From Stenopsyche tienmushanensis (Eukaryota > Arthropoda > Insecta > Trichoptera > Stenopsychidae): a stretch of 64,000 nt of DNA. The DNA lies in the NCBI GenBank assembly GCA_008973525.1, contig WACJ01000107.1, positions 186,001-250,000 on the forward strand. The letters are read 5' to 3'. Positions 31,251 through 44,000 of the stretch are shown here, one piece after another. Each line of letters opens with the position of its first letter. Within the stretch, counting starts at the first letter, position 1. The position numbers and the translations under genes were made by a program. The notes beneath the pieces were generated by a model. That model did no database searches and had not been told where the DNA came from. It saw nothing but the letters and a program-made list of their open reading frames with translations.

Positions 31251-32244
31251 GGCAATCTTTATTGAACATAAAAATATTTTTTAAAGTTTGACAAAGTATA
31301 CTAGAGGGGAGTGGGGAGAGCTACGTATTTCGATGGATGAGTGATGACATTCTTCACCATGGAAGTCCTAAGTCCTGGACAGGTGATTTGCAGCAAAAAA
31401 ATTAATCATATTTTTACTTTGTATAATATCATGTATGGTATAGACTATAATTAGGAAGAAATATTAAAAAATAAAAAAAATAGTGAGCGATTGAAGAAAA
31501 ATATGTGTTTTTTACCAACTTTTTTTTATAGTTTTTTGTTTATTAAATAAACATTTTTGAATATTTTTAGATAATTGTAGTCTATACGATGAAGACGTTT
31601 ATTATATACACGCCTGCCAAATTTCATGAAGAATGCTCATCTAGGGCATGTGAGAACACTTCCATGAGCTTGGAAAAAGTAGTTTCGAGAAAAACGCGTT
31701 TAAAGCTTCACGAAGTGCAGCTTCTCCTCGTCGGTCTATAAATTTGCGAATTTAATTTATATCGACTAGAAATTTACTGAAAGTATTATTGAACATTGGT
31801 TCTTTCAGAACTCTTTGGAACATCCTCTGTGAAAAATAAAGGATCGTATGTATATAAAAATTATTTAAAAAATCTAAAATAATTTAATCAACCCTTGAAT
31901 ATACTATTATAGAGGGTGTATTTAAGAAAAAAAAATGAAGTACCAATTGTGTCGTAGATAAATACAAACAAGTTGTTTTCCGTTTACTACCATTTTTTTT
32001 GCTATCATACACGCCTATTGCATAATGAAATATTTTTTCATCCAAAGCTTCAGAGCCAAAAAATATACGTTCTTGTTGACCCATTTAACATATCTTCATT
32101 TTTGTTTCGTCCAGATCATTTATTATGTTTTTGAATTGGTAATTTTTCCACTTTGGCACGAAATATACATTTAAAATTTGATGAAATAAAATGACATAAA
32201 TTGTTCAAAATTACAAAAATATTCTTAGATATAAATAACACTTA
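31251..32244. other. Unassigned DNA
   Basis: About 1 kb with no recognised feature. GGGGAGTGGGGAGAG near 31307 is a purine-rich tract. Confidence 0.4.
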
Positions 32245-32398
32245 GACTTCGTGTCAGTACGCGTAGTATGCGTACGCACCTTGCTGCTTTTACTATGTGT
32301 GCGTGTGTCTATACGTATCAGAAAGACCGTAACGTACGTCGTAAAGACCAACCACTACAGTAGTATCAAGCCTATTTTATTATATATTACACAAACAT
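32245..32398 (+). repeat. Repeat family S, copy 2 (3' half)
   Basis: Ends CCTATTTTATTATATATTAC followed by ACAAACA, as in the copies at 25.9 and 45.0 kb, and shares ACCAACCACTA…GTAGTA and GTGTGCGTGTGTCTAT with copy 1. Its 5' part does not match TAACGTCACGAAAAG. Copy 1 and this copy share internal sequence that copy 3 lacks. Confidence 0.5.
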
Positions 32399-33022
32399 GA
32401 CATCTTTTAGCGAACGATTTCCATAAACCAATGGAGAAAAAACAATGCATAAAATCAATTTTTCCTAGGAGCAAAATAGTTTCACTTTTGCTGTGCGAAA
32501 TTCTCACTGATTTGGATGTTTTTTATTTTGGAAAATAATTTATGCCGACAATGCTGAAAAAACGTTTTTCATGCTTGGCTATTTTTATTTCAGATTCATT
32601 CTGCTCAGGCTAAGATAAGTGTTGAATTTTTTTTAGATCTGTTAATGTCTTCACTAGAAGTGTTTGTTAAACATTACATTTGTATAAATTTAATTTATCC
32701 TTAAAACCTTCTCTTTATCTCACGTCTTTCAGATTGATTGATGTTGACTCTTCCCAATTTAATCGTCTGAAAATATCGCGCTGAAAAACTATAGCAATAT
32801 ATCTTCAACTGTATTGAATTTTAGCGATTTTCTTGTATAAAGAATCCATCAGATTGAGAGTAGCTTAATTCAAATTTTCAGATGATTTAACGATATATTT
32901 GTATGCTATAAACATAAGCTTATTGGTTGATATTTACTTCATTTATAAAATAGCTTTGGACCTAATGAAAGCGTTGGATCTGACGATGAAGATGTTGCAT
33001 ACAAACAAATATGGGTTATTGA
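32399..33022. other. Unassigned AT-rich DNA
   Basis: Nothing recognised. Confidence 0.4.
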
Positions 33023-33206
33023 AATGTTCTTCAGGCCATGTCATGAAGGATATCCATCAGCATTCGACCACCTCCGTCCTAATGAAAGAAGAATAAACCC
33101 AAACACATATAACAACAAGCGTGACTGTTTAGAAGAACGCGTGAGAACGAGGAGCGGCCAGGGAACACTGCCCCCGCTCCATATTACACTGGTGTCAGAA
33201 GTAGAA
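33023..33206 (+). mobile_element. Possible LTR fragment with primer-binding-site-like sequence
   Basis: A GC-richer 165-bp segment starting TGT, containing AATAAA (about 33092) and ending in CA, is followed at once by CTGGTGTCAGAAGTAGAAT. A terminal CA followed by TGG… is the usual layout of an LTR end and a tRNA primer-binding site in Ty3-like elements. There is no second LTR and no gag or pol nearby, so this could be a truncated or solo remnant or chance. A 61-codon frame across it has no meaning I can see. Confidence 0.25.
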
Positions 33207-35303
33207 TAAAAAAAAATATTGAAAATAGTATTTAAATATGATTTATAAAGCGAATAAAATGATTTTTTAGTGTTTAGTGTCACATATACTACCATCAGAT
33301 GATAAACATAATAAATTGAATGAATAACAAGTTTTAACTCGCAATTAAGGACTTGAAAGTCTTTGAATTCGATGCAATAAGCAAGCAATTATTGTTTAGA
33401 TTTATTAATTTAATAAAAAAATGATAAACAAAATTCCAAACTGTATTAATCAGAAGGGAGTAACATAATTGATGATGAACAGACATTGCCTTATAGTAAT
33501 TAGTCTTGCTTACAGAGAGACAAGAACGAATAAGCAGGACCCTATTCGTTGCCAATTTGCTAAAAATGCCAGAAATAGGTTAACTATAAAGGATTAAAAT
33601 ACAGGTGTTTAAATATTTTGTATCGAGAACTTTAATCGTGGACTATAAGTAAATATTTTTGATATTTCAATCTCCTTAATTATGCTAGAATTTTCGCCTT
33701 AATGGAAAATCCTTTTCAAATTATTGAAGTTCGTGTCATTTGTAATTTTTCAATTTTCTTCGTACAATAACAATCTAGATGATCTCTCCGTGATCCCTCG
33801 TCAGAATTTTACGAGGCGGAAAAAAGGTTGGGTTATTAACTAGAGAGCATCCTCCAAAATTTCCATCTTTGAAGAAATTTCAGCAAAAAATAAATATAAA
33901 GACATCTCCGCCCCGATAACGAGTCTGTGTACAATTTTAAAATATTTTTAAGAGACGACGAATGACGCATTAATTTCTTTTAGGCGCGTGACGAAAAAGC
34001 TCTTTTGTCTACCGAAACGTATAAGACACATCATTAAAATGTGTGTGGAAGATGAAAAACAGCAAAGCTCGGGGACTTCACGAAAGTTGGCACAAATGAA
34101 TCGACGCCAACGTTTTGGTGGATAGTTAAAAATAAAACACTTTCTTGATTAAAAAAGATCACGCGAAAGCGTACATCGACTTCTTTTTGCAGACAACATA
34201 ACACGTCACTGACCTAATTCAATCAAGTGCTATTGAATCATTTTCAAAATTCCTTCACAGACAATTTTACATTTATACAGACGAGTGATTCTAAGAGAAT
34301 CCGTTTGAAAACTATAAAACATGTATAACTTACGTTCTTATATATCTTATATTTGCCTCAGCCAAGTTAAACGAAGCAAAGCGAGACTCACCTGCAAAAG
34401 AAATTAAACATACTTAGTTAAACATTATAATTTCAGCAAATTTATTTAAATCAAACATTCAAGGACGAAATTAATACAAGGCGATTTTTGAATTCAAGGA
34501 CTCTGAATATAAATCAAGATAGAGTGCCAAAACGTATAGAAAGCACAAAAAGGGGGAACGCTGCCTGAATTTTTTGCGCCACTATTATAAACTACTCGAA
34601 CTTAAAAGCTTAGCGTGCGTCAAGAGCAGAATTGTAGGAAAATTTCCTTTTATATGGAATTTTCATTCATGTGCTTGTCATATGTTTATGAATTTTCCAT
34701 TTATTCACCGTACATCAGAACCAGTTAACAATGGCCTATTTAATCTAAAATTTCATCATGCATCGGGCAATCAACCAATGTCCGTAGGAACGCTCCAAAA
34801 ATAATAGCCAAATAAATTTTAAAACTCAAAACTTTAGATCTCAAAACTTAACATATTCAAATGATGTGTGAAAATTGCTAATATACACAACATTATAAAT
34901 TATAAATCACAGAAAAATTTGACAATTTCTCCTGCGTTTGTGTTGCAAAATTAATTAATGCACTTTCCTCCTTTAAAATATGTAACACGCTTCGTTAAAC
35001 ATGCATATTTAAATACATGCAAATTCAAATGTTTTAGGAGTGTTTAGATTAAATGCAATTTTTACGTTAATCTCTGGGTGAAATTCAATGATTAGCGAGC
35101 AAAAATTCAGATTTCAGTCAAAAATGATGTCATCAAATATTAATAACATCAATTTCATATAAGCTTTCGCATGCGCATATTCAAATGCAACAAATATTTT
35201 CTCATGATGTTAGTAATTCTATTTTAGTAGAAGGTAGTACAATTTCAACCTAGAAGCCTATTTGAATTTGATGAAGCCTCGTGTTATTAAGTAAAGATGT
35301 CTA
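33207..35303. other. Unassigned DNA
   Basis: About 2.1 kb with no recognised gene or family. A 115-codon minus-strand frame (33041-33388) and a 76-codon plus-strand frame (34574-34804) lack motifs. Confidence 0.4.
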
Positions 35304-35526
35304 CACCCAGAAAAATTTACTATTTGGTGTGAATTTTGGACAAATGGAATAATTGGGCCACATTTCTTCGAATATAAATACTGTTACTGCGAATGCTGAG
35401 CGATACCAATCAATGTTGAGTGACTTTTTATGGCCACAATTGAATCAAATCGATGTGTCTGATGTTTATTTTCAGCAAGACGGCGCAAGGCATGTCATAC
35501 AAATCGAGAAAACATTACAAAAATAA
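35304..35526 (+). pseudogene. mariner-like (DD41D/visitor-type?) transposase fragment, frameshifted
   Basis: Block 1 (35304-35372) reads HPEKFTIWCEFWTNGIIGPH then FFE, matching the TVWCGxWxxGIIGPxFFE region between the first and second catalytic aspartates. After a frame change near 35375, block 2 (35383-35526) reads VTANAERYQSMLSDFLWPQL, then NQIDVSDVYFQQDGARH and a stop. FQQDG contains the second catalytic aspartate. This conserved pair of motifs is typical of arthropod mariner-like DDE transposases. Start, helix-turn-helix and third catalytic residue are missing. It lies 46 bp upstream of P2 copy 2 but is unrelated to it. Confidence 0.75.
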
Positions 35527-35571
35527 AACATCTATGCGTCACATTTGGATGACTTATATACGAGTATAATA

Positions 35572-36189
35572 CACTCAAACCTCTTTTTGTGCGATTTCGA
35601 AGTTATGCGGTTTTTTTTAAAGCATTTTTTTAATTCGTAAAGAGCACGTATCGAGATATTTTGGATAAAATAGAAAATAAATCATCAACACTAACCGAAA
35701 TTTGGAAATAAATTATAATTTGGGACTATGTAAATCATATTGCATTTGCTATCGCTGAATTAGGACCACGCCCTTTATTCTGCTTTAGATTTTGAAAAAA
35801 AATGATTTCGGTTTTTTGCATTTTTCCAATGTTTCGACTTTGCCATATACCAAACTCAAATTACCATACAGCGATGATAGTTTGTAATTAAAATAATTAG
35901 CATTTCTCCAGTGGATGTCTGGTGTTTGAGATGCCATCCTTAAAATTTTACCAATGATGCAAGACGTCCTTTAAATTTTACCCAAAATATTATTTTTTAA
36001 TTGCCTTATTCTTTTCCAGCTTTTTTTATTAACTTTTTTTATGCGATTTTGAATATATTTTATATAGCTGTTTCAAAGTTATGCGATTTTAAAATCCATG
36101 GAACGCATCTTCACTTTTTCTACGTGAGTCGTAGCTTTTTTGTGCGATTTTCTGCGGAACGCATCTATCGCACAAAAAAGGTTTATGTG
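35572..36189 (+). mobile_element. P2 copy 2: pogo/Tigger-like MITE, complete (618 bp)
   Basis: Left terminus CACTCAAACCTCTTTTTGTG and right terminus in reverse complement CACATAAACCTTTTTTGTGC, both continuing into GTGCGAT. TA lies at both edges (35570-35571 and 36190-36191). TGTGCGATTT and TTATGCGATTTT recur inside as subterminal repeats. There is no transposase frame. Copies at 18.8 and 60.3 kb share the interior. Confidence 0.8.
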
Positions 36190-36191
36190 TA

Positions 36192-37075
36192 CTCAAATTT
36201 TAAATGATGAACAACAAAAAAATCGTATAATGAAGTTTGAAATGTTGTGAATCTTGAAGGATACTGATTTATGAATCTAGGATTACAAATGTCGGATTTT
36301 AACAACAAGCACATATCGGATGAAATAAGATCATGCAAGAAATGGCACAGTATTTATGCATAAAATCAATCATCTATAAAAATAAAAATATTGTACAATT
36401 TGCAAGACGAATATAATTGATTTAAATCTACTATATTTATGCTGAAAGTGGATTGTTTCCCTAATGATAATGTCTATGGTTTGTTTGTTTGTAATTTAAT
36501 ACTTCATCATAAAATTATTTGTGGTGAAGTTTCAATTCAATTTGAAATTTCTTAAGATGGCAGACAATAGATTCGCTTGCCAAAAAAGTTTATGGTGCAT
36601 GTAACAAAAGCATCGAAGAAATAATGGCGATAAAATTAGAAATCTTACCACTTTCGACAATCGGGCAAAAAAAGCTTCTAGTGAATGTCATTAAACCATG
36701 TGCGAACCACCATATATAGCTAAGGAAATGTCTCCCTATATTAAATAAAGAACAACTGTAGAATCATCTTTATAATCATATATGAATATCGCCTATGTCT
36801 GATGATGGATCTTAGCAAGAAGATAATCTGTCGATACAATTGAATGAAAAGTGGCTTGAAATAACCAGTAGATACATTTTATTGTCGTAAATCGTCAAAT
36901 ATGAATTTACAATATGTTTTATACGACATGCTATAAATTGACAATAATGGGAGGCGTTGATATTAACGATTTAGTCGTATTAATAAATTACGTCATATTG
37001 CTTATGAATATTACAATAAGGGATAGGCGAGGCTTACCGCCCAATCCCCTACTACCCTACAGTGTCGTCCCGTAA
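36192..37075. other. Unassigned DNA
   Basis: No gene recognised until about 37020, where a C-rich tract CCCAATCCCCTACTACCC ends in CTACAG (37062), a good splice-acceptor shape. Confidence 0.35.
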
Positions 37076-37321
37076 GCACAACCCCTAAAACTAAATAAAA
37101 TTGATCACCCCGGGACTTCGAAAACCGAAAAATTACAAATTGCTTTCCAAATTATAACCACAAAACAAAAGTGCCGCCATAAAAAAGCATCTTCGCGTGA
37201 ACGGAGGCGCTTAAAAAATAAACAATATCGTGTGCGGGTTGGCCCTTCGGGCTTAAAAATTACATTCGACGACCATATTTTTCCATCCGGTAAATATTTA
37301 GTGTCAAGGGGGACTTCGTAA
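37076..37321 (+). CDS. Open frame of 81 codons, basic, unknown
   Basis: The frame is open from 37076 to a TAA at 37319-37321 and reads KTEKLQIAFQIITTKQKCRH, KKASSRERRRLKNKQYRVRV and GPSGLKITFDDHIFPSGKYL. It is strongly basic in the middle and looks protein-like, but has no ATG near its start, so it would be an exon or a relic of a mobile-element protein. An acceptor-like site precedes it (37049-37062). No domain is recognised. A 78-codon minus-strand frame over the same bases is judged a shadow. Confidence 0.3.
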   Translation, partial: AQPLKLNKIDHPGTSKTEKLQIAFQIITTKQKCRHKKASSRERRRLKNKQYRVRVGPSGLKITFDDHIFPSGKYLVSRGTS

Positions 37322-37447
37322 ATAATAAAAGAGCCAAACAAGAAGTAGTGGAAGCCATTTAGATGAAAAGTTAACGGCTCTCAAAGATTTTATCGTGGCG
37401 AACATATCACGCCCAGCTGTGGCAACCGTGACCCTTTTCACAGGACC

Positions 37448-37636
37448 ATGACCCTTTTCAAACAATGTTCGGAGCTTTCGCGATTCACTCTGTCACATAC
37501 TAACATTTTCAATTACTTCGGAATTATGTTACAATTATGTGGTAGTCAAGGCGAAGACGTGCCACGCAGACGACGACGACAAACTATCATATGTGCGGCG
37601 ACTCTAGACATCCTAAGCAATTTGATCGTCGGATAA
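37448..37636 (+). CDS. Candidate small ORF, 62 codons, unknown
   Basis: ATG-started frame, MTLFKQCSELSRFTLSHTNI…, with a basic RRRRRQ run near the C-terminus and a stop at 37634-37636. It begins at the second of two tandem ATGACCC/GTGACCC-CTTTTCA units (37430-37462). No known domain. It could belong with the open frame 130 bases upstream as one decayed gene. Confidence 0.2.
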   Translation: MTLFKQCSELSRFTLSHTNIFNYFGIMLQLCGSQGEDVPRRRRRQTIICAATLDILSNLIVG

Positions 37637-38160
37637 TATAAGACATGAAATATACAGCTCTACAAATTTAAAATTGAGTAAACGAATGTAAATTAACAAT
37701 TTATTGGGCACAAAAATTGAGTATATTATAGTATTTGTGATATTGTGCATAATATTGCTGTCTTTCGTAAAGTCAAAAAAGTATTCTGCACAAAATTAAT
37801 ATTGATGTCGTTGAAGAACTGATGATTTTGAAAGATGAAAGCAAAGAGAAGACGTTATTCAAAATCTATTTTTTTTTGTTTGCGGAACTATCATTATATA
37901 TATACATTTTCGATCAAAAGCGATCTCCAGAAATAGAAATGTTATGATAGTTTACCACCGACTTTATTAATGATCTCATTACTTACTTTTCAGAAGCAGA
38001 AAATCAGGCTAAACTTAAATCGAGACTATCGATTAAAAATATGAATATTTTCAATCTCCCAAACTCAGTAGTATTATGGACACAAAGTTATATCAACATT
38101 AACATATTCTCTGTTAAAATTGTCTATAAGAATCATAAATATTTATGGATATATAAGAAT
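37637..38160. other. Unassigned AT-rich DNA
   Basis: Nothing recognised. Confidence 0.4.
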
Positions 38161-38162
38161 TA

Positions 38163-39314
38163 CAATAGACTCTCGATTATCCGGGAGACTGCCGAGGAGA
38201 ACAAACAATGATAAATGGAAAACATGGAGAATCCAAATCATCAAATTTCTACTTGGTTTCGATTATAATATCATATTTACAATACGAATTTTTATTAAAT
38301 AATTTTAATAATCATTATTTATATGTATGGTAGGATGATCGCGTATTTGCGAGCGAATTCCAGTGATTCAGAAAGAGCACTCTTATACTTTGAGCTCGGA
38401 AAGAGACAGAGATGGATAAAATGCAGGGCAGTTCGGTAACTGTGCATGGAAGACAGAGATGGCGAGCTTCTTGCGTACATGGCACGATTGAATAGATCGT
38501 TAGCCCAGATTCATCGACTAATAATGATGTGTGAATGATATAATTAATGAAGAAATTAGCAAATAGTTTACACTATCGACAATGTTCATTTATTTAACTC
38601 GTTCGTCGCTGCGTCCGTCAGATATGCGCGTCTCCGAAAAGCGAATCCAGCATCTCATTGTTACGTATTTTTATAACGGTTTGCAAATGTTAACTTTACG
38701 AACGTCTTTCTATGATATCTTCCAGATGACAACCGTCTAAATATCTTTCGAGATCGTCCTCGAAACTTGCATTTCTATTCTTGTCTATTCGCACTTGTTT
38801 ATCTTCAGTTTTTGTTAATTTGACTAATGACAGAGTCAAACTTATCGAACTAACATAAAACAATAAGAAGATGCGCCATGTCATCTGTGTTTAACCCATG
38901 TGTTATAATATCGCATCGCTATTCCTTCTGTTTACGTTCCAACTATCGAATTTGGGCCCTGTGAGAAACAGCACCGATTCATGTTGGGCGACGAGAGTGT
39001 TAAATATAAGCTTCATATACGCCGCTGCGGTCCTGACAGATAAGTGGTGGACAAGCGAATATAGCATCTAAGACCATGAAGATTTTAAATTAGCTCACTA
39101 CTTAAAGGGTTAAACCGGGTACTCAGTTTAACACTCTTTTCGCCCAACGTGTCTCTCATCATCATCTTTATCGCTTTATATATAACACCTCAGTACTATC
39201 CGGGAATTGCCTTATTACTCGAGTATCAAAAATTGAAAAAGGAAATACTTTTTTTAAAAAATTGATATTTTTCAGGCATGGATAATCCGCACCCTAATAA
39301 TCGAAAGTACACTG
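38163..39314 (-). mobile_element. P1 copy 2: pogo/Tigger-like element, 1152 bp, complete ends
   Basis: The left terminus CAATAGACTCTCGATTATCC and the right terminus in reverse complement CAGTGTACTTTCGATTATTA form an imperfect inverted repeat. TA flanks both sides (38161-38162 and 39315-39316). The interior matches P1 copy 1 in reverse complement, so the two copies define one family. It contains GATAATCC/GGATTATC words near both ends. It also shares a core (about 38360-39113, ending AAAGGGTTAA) with the TTAA-flanked element at 54401-54811. Confidence 0.8.
38696..38884 (-). pseudogene. P1 element internal frame, 62 codons
   Basis: The minus-strand frame ends NASFEDDLERYLDGCHLEDI then IERRS and a stop. 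P1 copy 1 has the corresponding tail (about 2752-2829: NASFEVGLESYL…HLEDIIERRS) in the same relation to the element ends. Conservation between two decayed copies suggests a real C-terminal coding remnant of the parent element, probably of its transposase, but no catalytic motif is present. Confidence 0.4.
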
Positions 39315-39316
39315 TA

Positions 39317-40949
39317 TTTTCATATATAACAGCAGGATTCTACGATATAGGATCTGAGTATGATGAAGACCAGAAAGCAACCTTCAGCGGTCAAGATGAC
39401 ACTAATTCATGATCTAAACATGTTCTTGTTATTTCTTAAACGATCACTATTCCAAATAATTTGATGCATTTGCCCATCTTATTGCTGGATCATAAAAGAA
39501 ATCAATATAAATATTGTTACAATTCTGTTTTTATTGACTTTTTGAGGTCAAAAATTGATTTCATTACAAGACGCTATTTCCTATAGAAAATTTCTTCTAT
39601 GAATTAGTACAATTTGTGGTTTTAAGCATACAGCAACATATCATTATGCTATGCAATGATTGCTGTATTTGAACAATTTAGAGCGATTGGAACAAAAAAT
39701 AAAATAAAAATGGATTTGCTTTCACGCAAGAAAATCGTGATCTGATTATTGATTTCTTGATGCATCAGGAAAAATAACGGCGAATTTATAAACATTGATT
39801 TCTAAATATTCAAATTAACATTAACATCAACCCAAATGAATCTATCGCAGAAAAGCCTTTATTCATCATTTTAATTGTTATATTCAATTTACGAATCCAT
39901 GATAGGCTTTGTTGTCTTTTTACGATTGTTCCTTATTATTCCTAGCATACTATTCTCTATGGACTTCTCATTGGCATTCATTGTTAAAATCCTTTATGCA
40001 AACAGTTTGAGCTGATAATTTATTTATTCTTAAAGGCTACTAGCATTGTGGAGGCTATATATAGAGAGGTTTCGACGCCCAGAGATGAGTAAGCAGCTTT
40101 GTAAAAACGCTCATACGATAGAAACATTGCGTACAACGCAAATTTGTCGACAGAACTCTGAAGAGCGATAATAAAAGTCAAAATGACAAAGTGTTGTTGT
40201 ACGTTTTGTAATATTGTATGGATTTTACTACATCGCCAATGCTTCTTCTCAAGAGGAAACTGTTGGACAAAGTACAAAACACAAGAAACTTATCGTGGCT
40301 TTGAATCCATTCAGGCTGTCAAAGGCATAAAACATGTCACCACGATCACGTACAATAGTTCGTGTAAAGTTCGTCACGAATATGAACAACCATTTTTTTT
40401 TTAATATAAAAGCACAAAAAAGTGATTTGGATAAGACCGGTCATTCATCGGACACGAGGAAAAACACTCCATGAATAATCAGTAATTCGAAGATTTTTTT
40501 CATGAATTTGCGCACACATAAAACGATCATCAGATGAATATATCCATTTGTCGATTATTCAACACTGCCAACATTTATTACCGTGATCTATTTTTTTGCA
40601 GATCTGCATACGTCAATTATATAAATCATCATACATTAACGTATTATGGCGGAGCAACGGTTATTTTGCTCTGAAGAGATCGATGTAGGTTGAATCGATT
40701 AATTAAGAAACCTGTACCATGCTCTTTTTTCAACAATGCTTAACAATTGAAACAAGTCTGAAGACAAAAAATGAGGTAGTTCTTTTAATATTACACTTTT
40801 ATTGCGCATTGTTAAAAAAGTCTATTTTTAAAATACGTCTTATCAGATTTACATTTTACATTGTAAGTATTATTTATTATATTTAACTTACAGTTATTAC
40901 CTTCTCAAATATCTAAACGGTGAAAATTTTACCGCAAGAGTTTGTTTTT
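39317..40949. other. Unassigned DNA
   Basis: No recognised gene. Overlapping frames at 40020-40404 on both strands (85 and 73 codons) have no motif. Confidence 0.4.
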
Positions 40950-41060
40950 GAGATGGCTTTTAGCAAACCCTTTTATGAAAACATTATCAACCATTTTGAC
41001 GTGGTTTTTCATGTCGAACATATGTTTTAAAAATGTGATCGCCAATCTAATCTCTTGTAA
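40950..41060. repeat. Repeat family R, copy 2 (weak)
   Basis: Shares ATTATCAACCATTTTGACGTGG and, further on, TTTTAAAAATGTGATCGCCA with the copy at 58.9 kb (ATTGCCAACCATTTTAACATGG … TTTTTAAAAATGTGGTCGCCA). The tRNA-like part has diverged. Part of an 85-codon frame starting at 40942 lies here and is probably meaningless. Confidence 0.4.
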
Positions 41061-44000
41061 ATTTAAACCTAAAAATTACGAGTCCAATCATTTAATCGTG
41101 GGACTACCTACTAAAAATAAGGAAAGTGGGAATGAAATCCAGTTAAATTCAGTTAAAATGAGAAATAAATCACAAAAATCACTTCTTAATATGCAATAAC
41201 AAATTTGATTAAAATTTGTTTTTAATATTTTGCAGGAAGAATTCGCTTATAAAATGGATTTATTAAGAACTAAACGAAGCATTTAATGTTATCCAATTTA
41301 CACCACATAACAAATGCTAACAAAATCATAATTTAATATTATCATCCGATAATACAAAAATATTGGCATGATTTTTGATGATTGGATTTTTTCCACTGGA
41401 AGAGCAAAAATTCAGAAGCTAATTTACTATGCAAAGAGAAATCGATTAGTGGCCAAAAGCGAGATTTTGATTATTTATTACGTTGCAAAACATTTAGCTT
41501 TATATGCCTTAATCCAAATTTTGGTCTCTTCAGCGTGATAAAATTGCTTATTTTCATTCAATGATAGCCAACCTTTTCAGTATTTTTAAGAATTCCAAAA
41601 GCCACCCGGACTAAAAGTACCACTTGTGATCCACGACTCCACATGTCTTCCAAATTATCAAACTAAGTACCCAATTTGCCTTTTGAATTTTCCGGTAGAC
41701 TCACCAGATTTAATTTAGATGTGATCAAAATTGAATTAACTCAAATGTTTTTCATAGTTAAATTGGTAAAATGATAATATTCAATAGGATAAATGTCAAG
41801 AAGATATATTACATCGAAAGATGTGTGAACAAAAAGGATTAGTGACAAAACAACAATTTCAATAAGTGAAAGTTTCGCACTTTCCGACTCAATCTGCTCG
41901 TTAGTTAATGCTTTAGGAATTTAGAGATGCCATAAATAAGATAAACGTGACAAAATACAAGCAATAACTCTTTGCGCACGAATCGTTGTTGTTGCGTGCT
42001 AAACTGACTTAATTCCGAACCAAAAATATTGTTATATTGCTGTTGTATTTAGTTTCATCAGAACAATTTGCTTTGACTAATGAATAAATACGAAATTTAA
42101 GCTCTTTTGAGATAAATTTTAAAAAGATAAACTTCCCTGCAAAGGTTAAAACGAGTCATTGTTCTTGGCGAGAATTCCGGTTCAAGAACTGACATTTTAC
42201 GCAAAAGTTTTCCTGTTTTGCCAATGCGTACATCGTAAGAGTCTTAATTCTCTCCGAAAACTTCACTTGGAATTGGAGAAGATCTGCTAATTACTGTTTG
42301 AAACAATTGTTGACTTCGTCTTCTGAAGTCGTTACTCTTTTACATTAAGTAATATTATACACGCGTAGTTCATGACCTAGGATAACATAATCAACGGGTC
42401 AAAGAAGAAAAATCCCACATTAACATGTGACTTTCTATCGGCAAATTATTGACTTTCTACTTCGCATGAGAGCATTTAGCAAAGTCGTAAAAATAATGCG
42501 ATGATTGTAATGAGCTTTTATGGTATTGGATCAGCATTTTCTATTTTTTTATTGTTCGACAACATGATTATGCTAACATTATTTTAACAACCACGATTTA
42601 GTAAGATTATCGATTATTTAAACGCACAAAATTCCCATGGGAAACATAAAATGCACAAGGACCTACACAGGGATCCTGTCTTTGAAATACGCATCGTTTG
42701 TTATATTTAGTGCGTTTTTCTGCCGGAAGCCGTCGGAAAGCTTTTCCGGAACCTTATTATCGGAACTATAATATATTATGTTAAACCGTTTCACATGCTG
42801 AAGAACTTGAATTTCCGCACCATTTTCTTGCACAAAATTCTTAACAATGGGAATCAAAGAAATGATAAAGATCAAAACCTTGGAAACGATGTAAAATTTC
42901 TTAATGTTGCATGGATTTCATACCGTTTACGTTTCTTTACATGTTACTATTTTCATGTCGATTGTTGTAAATCAATGACAAACACGATGGTTTATCATCA
43001 AATCTTTATAATTCGCCCAAAACATATTTTACGAAAAACTCATTATTTGCAATAATAAGACTTCCTATTAAAATAATGTCATTCTAACAAAACCAAGTAA
43101 GAGGCAATAGGAAATCACCACATCAAAATTATATATCCACTAACAAATATGATACCATAAAAATTGTTCCACAAGTATATACCCTGAACCATTGAATTAA
43201 ATAAAAATAAATAAGTATATATCAATGTTAATTAGGAAATCGATAATATCATATTTGGCAGGTTATCGCCTTCCCTTGATCATATATATAAATCAGAATT
43301 TTTCAATTTACATTATGATGATCATCTTGTTGAGCAGAAGTTTTTGCTGAAGAACTTGAGCATATATAATTAGAATGAACGAGTGATAATGTTGAGTATG
43401 ATTGATGAGGAGGAAGCTCTCACTCTTTTAATTTATTATGCATGTGAAAGTTTTTTCAAAACATATTTTTATATGATAAATGTTCCTTTTAATTTGGTTT
43501 TCATAGTTTAAAAACTATATTTTCTATATCTCACTAAACTTATTTAGTATCTTAGAAGATCTTATCGGTCATCTTTCGTTGAACTTCAATGGAGATCAAT
43601 TTCTCGTCCCGTTATTAATAATTCAACATTGAACGTGGTGATGGGTCAATCTCCACAACCTTGTCACCATGTGACATATTCACCAAGCCCATAAATATAA
43701 ACGCCCTGTTTCCAATAATTGGATTCTCACCCCCGCCTCAATTCAACCCCATTTCGGATGCAACCTCTTTATACCCTGTCTATTAAAAATAATTAAATTG
43801 CAAAGTTTAGAGTGGCAGCCACAACCCGCTTCGGGGTGTATCTATTCAATTTCCAGTCGAGGCGAAAAGGTCAATGTCAATAGAAGGCAGGCCAAATAAT
43901 TAATAAGCTCCACAGAAAATCTCGTTGCGGACACTTATTTTCAAATTCCATTTATTCTTGAGCACATGAAAATCTCTATATCTGGGGATTTGAACCATTT

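Noticed and set aside
33041..33388. 115-codon minus-strand frame
   Set aside because: AT-rich, tyrosine/isoleucine-rich chance frame without motif; it overlaps the LTR-like segment.
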